The notes below the pieces were generated by a model. It was not told the DNA's origin, ran no database searches, and was given only the letters and a program-made list of their open reading frames with translations. Shown piece by piece: positions 58,614 to 64,000 of a stretch of 64,000 nt of DNA. This DNA comes from Betaproteobacteria bacterium. Its GTDB lineage: Bacteria > Pseudomonadota > Gammaproteobacteria > Burkholderiales > Thiobacillaceae. The translations under genes were made by a program, and so were the position numbers. Where the stretch lies: contig JACRNB010000002.1 in NCBI GenBank assembly GCA_016219425.1, positions 127,055-191,054 on the forward strand, given 5' to 3'. The stretch's first letter is position 1. Each line of letters begins with the position of its first letter.

Positions 58614-59180
58614 ATGTACCAGTCCGCTTATGAGGTTGCCCGTATCGGCATCGTCTCCATCAGTGACCGCGCCAGCAGCGGCGTGTACGAAGACAAGGGC
58701 CTGCCCGCGCTCAAGGAGTGGCTCGCCGCAGCCCTGCACAACCCGCTGGAATTTGTGGAACGGCTGATCCCGGACGAGCAGCCAGGCATCGAAGCGGTAT
58801 TGAAGGAACTGGCGGAAACCTGCTGCCTGGTGCTCACCACCGGCGGCACCGGCCCCGCCCCCCGCGACGTCACCCCGGAGGCCACCCTGGCGGTGGCGGA
58901 CAAGGTCTTGCCGGGTTTCGGCGAGCAGATGCGGGCGGTAAGCCTGAAATATGTCCCCACCGCCATCCTCTCGCGTCAGACGGGAGTGGTGCGGGGCGCG
59001 TGTCTGATCCTCAACCTGCCGGGCCAGCCCAAGGCCATCAAGGAAACCCTGGACGGCGTGTTTGCGGCAGTGCCCTACTGCGTGGACCTGATAGGCGGCG
59101 CGTATCTGGAAACGCGGGAGGAAGTGGTGAAGGCGTTTCGGCCCAAATCGGCGCTGAGACCTGCAAATCCGGAACGCTAG
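58614..59180 (+). CDS. mogA: Molybdopterin adenylyltransferase MogA
   Basis: The 188-residue MogA/MoaB-fold enzyme adenylylates molybdopterin before Mo insertion. IGIVSISDRASSGVYEDKG near 11, LTTGGTGPAPRDVTPEAT near 75 and the NLPGQPKAIKE segment near 140 are diagnostic. The start has AGGAAG upstream. It is divergent from the thioredoxin gene and is the only Mo-cofactor gene in the window. Confidence 0.94.
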   Translation: MYQSAYEVARIGIVSISDRASSGVYEDKGLPALKEWLAAALHNPLEFVERLIPDEQPGIEAVLKELAETCCLVLTTGGTGPAPRDVTPEATLAVADKVLPGFGEQMRAVSLKYVPTAILSRQTGVVRGACLILNLPGQPKAIKETLDGVFAAVPYCVDLIGGAYLETREEVVKAFRPKSALRPANPER

Positions 59181-59208
59181 AAGAAGTATTTTTCCCGACC
59201 GCGGAAGC

Positions 59209-59727
59209 TCACCCCCGCAATGTCTCCACCAGCACATTCGCCGCCGCGCCCAGCCGTTCCGACAGGATCAGGATGATCTGGGTGAGGATCTTGTTGGCCA
59301 GCACCGGGTCTTGTCGCAGCAGCAGTTCCATACCGCCGCGGGTGAGGGTGGCGAAGGTCACGGGTTCCAGCGTGATGCAGTCGGCGCTGCGCGGGGCGGC
59401 GTTGAACAGGGACATCTCGCCCAGGGTGCAGCCGGGGCCGATCTGCGCCAACAGCGCGCGACTGCCATCCTGACGATGCTTGCAAATCTCCATGCGCCCC
59501 TCGATCAGGAGCAGGAGAAACCCGCTGGCGTCCCCTTCCTTGATCAGCAGCGTTCCCGTCGGCGCCCGGTAGCACTGCATCATCCCGGCCAGGTACTCCG
59601 CTTCTTCGTGGCTGATGCGGGAAAAGATGGAGTCGTGCCCCATCAAGGCCTCGATCTGGGCGAGAAAACCGCGCCCATCGCCCAGGGCTTCCGCCTGGGC
59701 CAGAAACCGACCATCCAGAACGAGCAT
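59209..59727 (-). CDS. Cyclic nucleotide-binding domain protein without HTH
   Basis: The 172-residue protein is almost only a cNMP-binding barrel (about 35-145; IKEGDASGFLLLLIEGRMEI, LGEMSLFNAAPRSADC) with N- and C-terminal helices and no DNA-binding domain. The phosphate-binding Arg is present (PRSAD). It may be an effector or inhibitor of a partner rather than a transcription factor. It lies 23 bp before the outer-membrane factor gene. Confidence 0.85.
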   Translation of the reverse strand: MLVLDGRFLAQAEALGDGRGFLAQIEALMGHDSIFSRISHEEAEYLAGMMQCYRAPTGTLLIKEGDASGFLLLLIEGRMEICKHRQDGSRALLAQIGPGCTLGEMSLFNAAPRSADCITLEPVTFATLTRGGMELLLRQDPVLANKILTQIILILSERLGAAANVLVETLRG

Positions 59728-59750
59728 GTGCGCCTCCTTTTACGGGCTGA

Positions 59751-61217
59751 CTACGGGTGCAGAGGGACGATGTCCCCGCCTGCGTTCTTCAGCAACGTCA
59801 CCGCCGCCCCGGCCCGGCGCGACCATAGCGTGGTCACGCTGCGCGCAGCGGCAAGCTCGCTGGTGCGGGCGCTGATCACCTCCAGCGCGCTCGCCATGCC
59901 GGCGCGGTAACGCTCTTCGGCAATGGTGCGGGCGCGCCGGGCGGTGGAAAGGGCGTCCTCCTGCGCCGTGGCCTCCTGCTCCAGCAGGCGCGCGGCGGCG
60001 AGGGCGTCTTCCACCTCCTGAAAGGCCGTGAGCACGGTCTGGCGATACCCGGCGGCGGCCTGATCGCGGCTCGCGCGGGCGCTCTCCCGCGCCGCCTCGC
60101 GCGCGCCGGCGTCGAACAGGGTGAGGGCCAGAGTGGGGCCCAGAGACCACACCCGGCCAGGCAGTTCCAGCAGGTTGGACAGACGCGCGCTCTTCACCCC
60201 CGCGCTGGCCCCGAGTTCCAGGCTGGGGAACCACGCGGTCTGCGCCACGCCCAGGCGGGCGTTGGCGGCGGCCACGCGGCGTTCGGCGGCGGCGATGTCG
60301 GGCCGGCGTTGCAACAAGGCGGAGGGAAGCAGGGCAGGGGGGGCGGGGAGTAGGCCCAGCCCCTTGATCTCGGGCGTCTGGAATTCCCCGCCCAGAAGCG
60401 CGGCGAGGGCGTGATGCAGTTGCGCGCGCTCCAGTTCCGCCGCGCTGATCTGGGCGCGCGCGGTATGCACTTGGGTCTCCGCCTGGGCCACGTCCAGAGG
60501 CGAGGCCACGCCGCCCTGGAGGCGGTTGCGCGTGAGCGCCAGAAAGCGTTCCTGAGCGGCCAGGGTGTCCTGCAACAACCGGATCTGCGTCCCGGCGGCG
60601 CGCCAGGCCAGCCAGGTCTGGGCCAGGCTGGCCTGGATCGACAGTCGCGCTGCGGCCAGGTCGGCGGCGCTGGCTTCGGCCCCGGCCTCGGCGGCGCTGA
60701 TCCCCAGGCGGACGCGGTCCCACAGGTCGATCTCCCAGGTGGCGCTGACCCCCAGGGCGTGGCTGCCGGAAACCGCCCCGGCGCTGCGCGCACGGCTGCT
60801 GGAGGCGCTGGCGGAAACGCCGGGCAGACGCTCCGCACTGGCGCTGTCGAGGGCGGCGCGGGCGATGCGGTAGGCGGCTTCCGCCTGTTTCAGGGTCTGG
60901 TTGTCCAGCGCCACGCGCGCTTGCAGGCGATCCAGTTCCGGGTCGCCGAAGGCCTTCCACCAGTCCGCGCCGACCGGGGTGATGTCGCCCTTGCTCGCCA
61001 GCCAGCGGACGCCGTCCGGGCTGAACTGGGCCGGAACGGCCAGGGCGGGCCGCTCATGCACGGGAGGGACGGCGCAGGCGGCGAGGAAACACGCAAGGAA
61101 CGTGATCCACAGGTAGGAGCCCGGCTGTGCCGGGCGATCCCCCGCGTGGCCATGCTGCCGTCGTATCGCCCGGCAGAGCCGGGCTCCTACAGGGGGTCGT
61201 GGAGATTCGTGGTTCAT
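59751..61217 (-). CDS. RND efflux outer-membrane factor (NodT/OprM-type lipoprotein)
   Basis: The 488-residue TolC-like channel has two OEP domains with long coiled coils (about 80-480; [36 protein letters not shown] near 280). The N-terminus is odd: residues 8-35 are translated from an inverted REP pair and precede the lipoprotein signal ending LAAC (Cys48). The start at 61217 is supported by an ATGA overlap with the pump gene, so the REP sequence lies inside the coding region. It works with the RND pump encoded upstream. Confidence 0.9.
   Translation of the reverse strand: MNHESPRPPVGARLCRAIRRQHGHAGDRPAQPGSYLWITFLACFLAACAVPPVHERPALAVPAQFSPDGVRWLASKGDITPVGADWWKAFGDPELDRLQARVALDNQTLKQAEAAYRIARAALDSASAERLPGVSASASSSRARSAGAVSGSHALGVSATWEIDLWDRVRLGISAAEAGAEASAADLAAARLSIQASLAQTWLAWRAAGTQIRLLQDTLAAQERFLALTRNRLQGGVASPLDVAQAETQVHTARAQISAAELERAQLHHALAALLGGEFQTPEIKGLGLLPAPPALLPSALLQRRPDIAAAERRVAAANARLGVAQTAWFPSLELGASAGVKSARLSNLLELPGRVWSLGPTLALTLFDAGAREAARESARASRDQAAAGYRQTVLTAFQEVEDALAAARLLEQEATAQEDALSTARRARTIAEERYRAGMASALEVISARTSELAAARSVTTLWSRRAGAAVTLLKNAGGDIVPLHP
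61113..61196. repeat. Inverted REP pair inside the outer-membrane factor gene
   Basis: The copies at 61113-61139 and 61166-61196 (GTAGGAGCCCGGC and mirror) are members of the family seen at 4238, 15427 and 27335. Here they are translated, in a frame that avoids the TAG in GTAGGAG, as part of the n-region before the signal peptide core. Confidence 0.88.
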
Positions 61218-64000
61218 AAGGTCACGGCCTGCTCGGGTTCAAGAATCGGACGGAAGCGGGCGCGCTCGCGCCAGGTCCGCAGTTTGTCCATGTACAGATA
61301 CACCACCGGCGTCGTGTACAGGGTCAGGATCTGGCTCACCAGCAGGCCGCCGACGATGGCCAGACCGAGCGGGTTGCGCAGTTCCGCGCCGTCGCCGTGG
61401 CCCAAGGCCAGGGGCAATGCGCCGAAGCTGGCGGCCAGGGTGGTCATGAGGATGGGCCGGAAGCGCAGACGCGCAGCGTGGTAGATCGCCTGCGCCGCGC
61501 TGGCGCGGGTGCGGCGCTGATAGCCGATGGCGAAGTCGATCATGAGGATGGCGTTCTTCTTGACGATGCCGATCAGGAGCACGATGCCGATCATGGCGAT
61601 GATGTCGAACTGGGTATCGAACGCCATCAGCGCCAGCAGCGCGCCCACCCCGGCGGAGGGCAGGGTGGAGAGGATGGTGATGGGGTGGATCAGGCTCTCG
61701 TAGAGCACGCCGAGCACGATGTACACCGTCACCAGCGCCGCCAGGATCAACCACGGCTGCGATTCCAGCGAACTCTTGAACGCCTTGGCCGTGCCCTGAA
61801 ACCCGCCCTGCACCGAGGTGGGGACGCCGATCTGCGCCAGGGCCGTCTGGATCGCCGCGGCGGCGTCGCCCAAGGACTTGCCGGGGGCCAGGTTGAAGCT
61901 GATGGTGGTGGCGGGAAACGGCCCCTGGTGGTTCACCGCCAGCGGCGTGTTGGCCTCTTCCACATACGCGATGTCGGCCAGCGCCACCTGCTCGCCGCCG
62001 GGGGTGGAAAGCCAGAAAGAACGCAGGGTCTCCGGGTGCGTGAGCCACTCCGGCGCGAGTTCCATCACCACGCGGTACTGGTTGAGCGGGTGGTAGATCA
62101 CCGACACCAGGCGCTGGCCGAAGGCGCTGTTGAGCGCGCCGTCCACCGCACGCATGGTCAGGCCCAGGCTCGCCATGCGCTCGCGGTCGAACACCAGACG
62201 GGTTTGCAGCCCCCTGTCCTTCTGGTCGCTGGACACGTCCGCCAGTTCCGGCAGTTCCGACAGCGCCTTGCGGATGCGCGGCTCCCAGGTGCGCAGGTCG
62301 GTCAGGCGGTCGGCCTGGAGGGTGTACTGGTACTGGGAATCGGAAGGGCGTCCGCCGATGCGCACGTCCTGCACCGGGGTGAGAAACAGTTTCGCCCCCG
62401 GTTCGTGCGCCAGCTTGCCGCGCAGGCGGTTGACGATCTGGTCGGCGCTGGCGCGGCGTTCGGCCAGGGGTTTGAGGGTGGCGAACATGAAGCCGGAATT
62501 GCGCGCCGCGCCGCCGGTGAAGCCCACCACCGTCTCCACATCGGGGTCGCGTTGCACGGCGGCCATCAGGTTCTTCATCTTCTGCTGCATGGCCTGGAAC
62601 GAGATGCCCTGGTCCGCCTGCACGCTGCCCGCCAGACGGCCCGTGTCCTGCTGCGGGAAGAAGCCCTTGGCGACCACGCCGTAGAGATGGATGTTGAGGG
62701 CGATGGTGGCGACCAGCACCCCCAGCACGATGGGGGCATGGCGCAAGGACCACGCCAGACTGGCGCGGTAGCCGGATTTGAGGCGCTTGAGGAGGCGGGC
62801 GGGGAAGGGCGGGCGGTGGCGGTTTTGGATGCGTTGCTCCCTCATCCCCATCCCTTCCCCCGAGGGGGGAAGGGGGTTGGAACCCTCCCCCTCCGGGGGA
62901 GGGCAGGGTGAGGGAGCAACGCATCCCCCCCGCCGCCGTCCTCCTTCCGGCCCGCGCCCCTTCAGCCAATGCGCCGCCAGCATCGGCGTCAGGGTCAGCG
63001 ACACCACCATGGACACCAGGATCGCCGCCGACAGCGTCACCGCAAATTCGCGGAACAAGCGCCCGAGGATGCCGCCCATGAACAGGATGGGAATGAACAC
63101 CGCCACCAGCGAAAGGCTGATGGTCACCACGGTGAAGCCGATCTCGCGCACGCCCGTCAGCGCCGCCTGGAACGGCTCCATGCCCGCCTCCAGGTGACGC
63201 ATGATGTTTTCGGTGACGACGATGGCGTCATCCACCACGAAGCCGGTCGCCACGGTCAGGGCCATGAGCGAGAGGTTGTCCAGGCTGTAGCCGCACAGAT
63301 ACATCACGCCGTAGGTCGAGATCAGCGACACCGGCACGGCGATGCTGGGGATCAGCGCCGCGCGCACCCGGCGCAGGAACAGGAACACCACCAGGATCAC
63401 CAGCCCGACCGCGATGGACAGGGTGCGCTCCACCTCGCGCAGGGAACCGCGGATGGTGGCGGTGCGGTCCATCACCGGCTCCAGCGTGATCGCCTGCGGG
63501 ATGGTTGCGCGCAACATGGGCAGCAGCGCGCGCACGCTGTCCACGGTCTCCAGGATGTTGGCGCCGGGCTGGCGGTAGAGGATCAGCAGCACCGCCGGAC
63601 GCCCCACGCCGCCGCGATAGACCGAGCCGAAATGGCGCACGTCCTGCACCGAATCGACCACCTCGCCCACATCAGTCAGGCGCACTGCCGCGCCGTTGCG
63701 ATAGCGCAGGATGAGCGAACCAAAGCCCGCCGCGTCCTTGAGTTGGTCGTTGGCCCCGATCTGCCAGCGTCGCGCCCCATCCTCCACCGCGCCCAGGGGG
63801 CGGTAGACGTTGGCGTTGACGAGGGTGGTGCGCACGTTCTCCAGAGAGAGGCCGGCGTGGTTCAACGCCGTCGGGTTCAGTTCCACCCGCACCGCCGGCA
63901 GCGCGCCGCCGCCGATGCGCACCTCGCCGATGCCCGTCACCTGCGCCAGACGTTGCGCCAGCACGGTGGAGGCGGCGTCGTACACCTGCGCGCGCGTCAT
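61214..64000 (-). CDS. RND multidrug efflux pump (MdtB/MdtC-like), 5' end beyond window
   Basis: At least 928 residues of an AcrB-family proton antiporter are seen; the N-terminal part, including the first membrane helix, lies beyond the right edge. The first Met in the window is probably internal. The proton relay [10 protein letters not shown], the [12 protein letters not shown] segment and the second-half [14 protein letters not shown] are typical of MdtB/C. In the central loop between the two halves, about 30 residues ([20 protein letters not shown] and neighbours) come from a double copy of the recG-type repeat. The stop overlaps the outer-membrane factor start (ATGA). Confidence 0.92.
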   Translation of the reverse strand: MTRAQVYDAASTVLAQRLAQVTGIGEVRIGGGALPAVRVELNPTALNHAGLSLENVRTTLVNANVYRPLGAVEDGARRWQIGANDQLKDAAGFGSLILRYRNGAAVRLTDVGEVVDSVQDVRHFGSVYRGGVGRPAVLLILYRQPGANILETVDSVRALLPMLRATIPQAITLEPVMDRTATIRGSLREVERTLSIAVGLVILVVFLFLRRVRAALIPSIAVPVSLISTYGVMYLCGYSLDNLSLMALTVATGFVVDDAIVVTENIMRHLEAGMEPFQAALTGVREIGFTVVTISLSLVAVFIPILFMGGILGRLFREFAVTLSAAILVSMVVSLTLTPMLAAHWLKGRGPEGGRRRGGCVAPSPCPPPEGEGSNPLPPSGEGMGMREQRIQNRHRPPFPARLLKRLKSGYRASLAWSLRHAPIVLGVLVATIALNIHLYGVVAKGFFPQQDTGRLAGSVQADQGISFQAMQQKMKNLMAAVQRDPDVETVVGFTGGAARNSGFMFATLKPLAERRASADQIVNRLRGKLAHEPGAKLFLTPVQDVRIGGRPSDSQYQYTLQADRLTDLRTWEPRIRKALSELPELADVSSDQKDRGLQTRLVFDRERMASLGLTMRAVDGALNSAFGQRLVSVIYHPLNQYRVVMELAPEWLTHPETLRSFWLSTPGGEQVALADIAYVEEANTPLAVNHQGPFPATTISFNLAPGKSLGDAAAAIQTALAQIGVPTSVQGGFQGTAKAFKSSLESQPWLILAALVTVYIVLGVLYESLIHPITILSTLPSAGVGALLALMAFDTQFDIIAMIGIVLLIGIVKKNAILMIDFAIGYQRRTRASAAQAIYHAARLRFRPILMTTLAASFGALPLALGHGDGAELRNPLGLAIVGGLLVSQILTLYTTPVVYLYMDKLRTWRERARFRPILEPEQAVTL
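62831..62922. repeat. Double copy of the recG-type palindromic repeat inside the RND gene
   Basis: Unit A (62833-62876) and inverted unit B (62883-62920) meet hairpin to hairpin, with GCGTTGCTCCCTCA and its exact complement as outer ends (62831-62844 and 62909-62922). In recG the two units have the opposite arrangement with the nuclease between them. The insertion keeps the pump frame open and lies in the cytoplasmic connecting loop. Confidence 0.88.

Overview
This is a GC-rich (roughly 65%) chromosomal segment of a betaproteobacterium that probably oxidises reduced sulfur. The evidence is gene order: ridA-recG-ubiC-ubiA, hrcA/nadK-recN, fur/bamE-dapB, hisBHAFIE-hinT-tatABC, and mla-bolA-murA-hisG-hisD are all betaproteobacterial arrangements. 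A flavocytochrome c sulfide dehydrogenase pair (fccA-fccB) and a SoxW-like periplasmic thioredoxin point to sulfur chemistry. The species cannot be named from the sequence.

Layout. 1-3093 is the distal part of a large CRISPR array (42 repeats seen; leader and any cas genes lie off the left edge). 3094-3450 is gene-free and repeat-rich, with a MITE-like element. 3451-12795 is a leftward block: tcdA, ubiA, ubiC, recG, ridA, fccB, fccA, hemH, hrcA. 12895-19157 holds nadK, recN, (fur leftward), bamE, dapB, htpG. 19240-26100 is leftward: amtB, then tatCBA, hinT and hisEIFAHB. hisC (26270) runs rightward. 27439-35780 holds an Atm1-type exporter, a PhnD-like binding protein, darP/pmbA, msrA and an envelope group (cyclophilin, L,D-transpeptidase, TPR protein). 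glnS-cysS follow, then an unrecognised Met-rich 13-residue-repeat exported protein. 40437-49478 is a rightward block: mlaFEDCB, a YadGH-type ABC exporter, ibaG, murA, an inserted DUF4160/DUF2442 pair, hisG, hisD. 49495-53967 is leftward: truncated globin, xerD, ogt, a Rieske oxygenase, a DUF455 ferritin-like protein and a nitroreductase. The right end has a Crp-family regulator, a DUF11 surface protein, a beta-propeller/thioredoxin pair, mogA, a cNMP-domain protein and an outer-membrane factor plus RND pump cut by the right edge. I saw no tRNA or rRNA genes.

The most unusual feature is a family of GC-rich palindromic repeats that sit in frame inside coding sequences. In recG two 44-bp inverted copies bracket a DUF559 (Vsr/PD-(D/E)XK-like) endonuclease reading frame, so a 151-residue nuclease cassette is spliced into the helicase between motifs II and III. 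Payload-free copies of the same repeat lie in frame in an RND pump and at the C-terminus of an ABC ATPase. This looks like a nuclease-carrying mobile element with non-autonomous derivatives that tolerates, or uses, insertion into translated genes.

Other dispersed repeats (a REP-like family and a second GC palindrome) sit at gene ends, and several stop codons lie inside them. A heptamer tandem repeat with an inverted partner fills the hrcA-hemH gap and overlaps the hemH start codon. The CRISPR repeat changes its last base once along the array, which records the direction of array growth.
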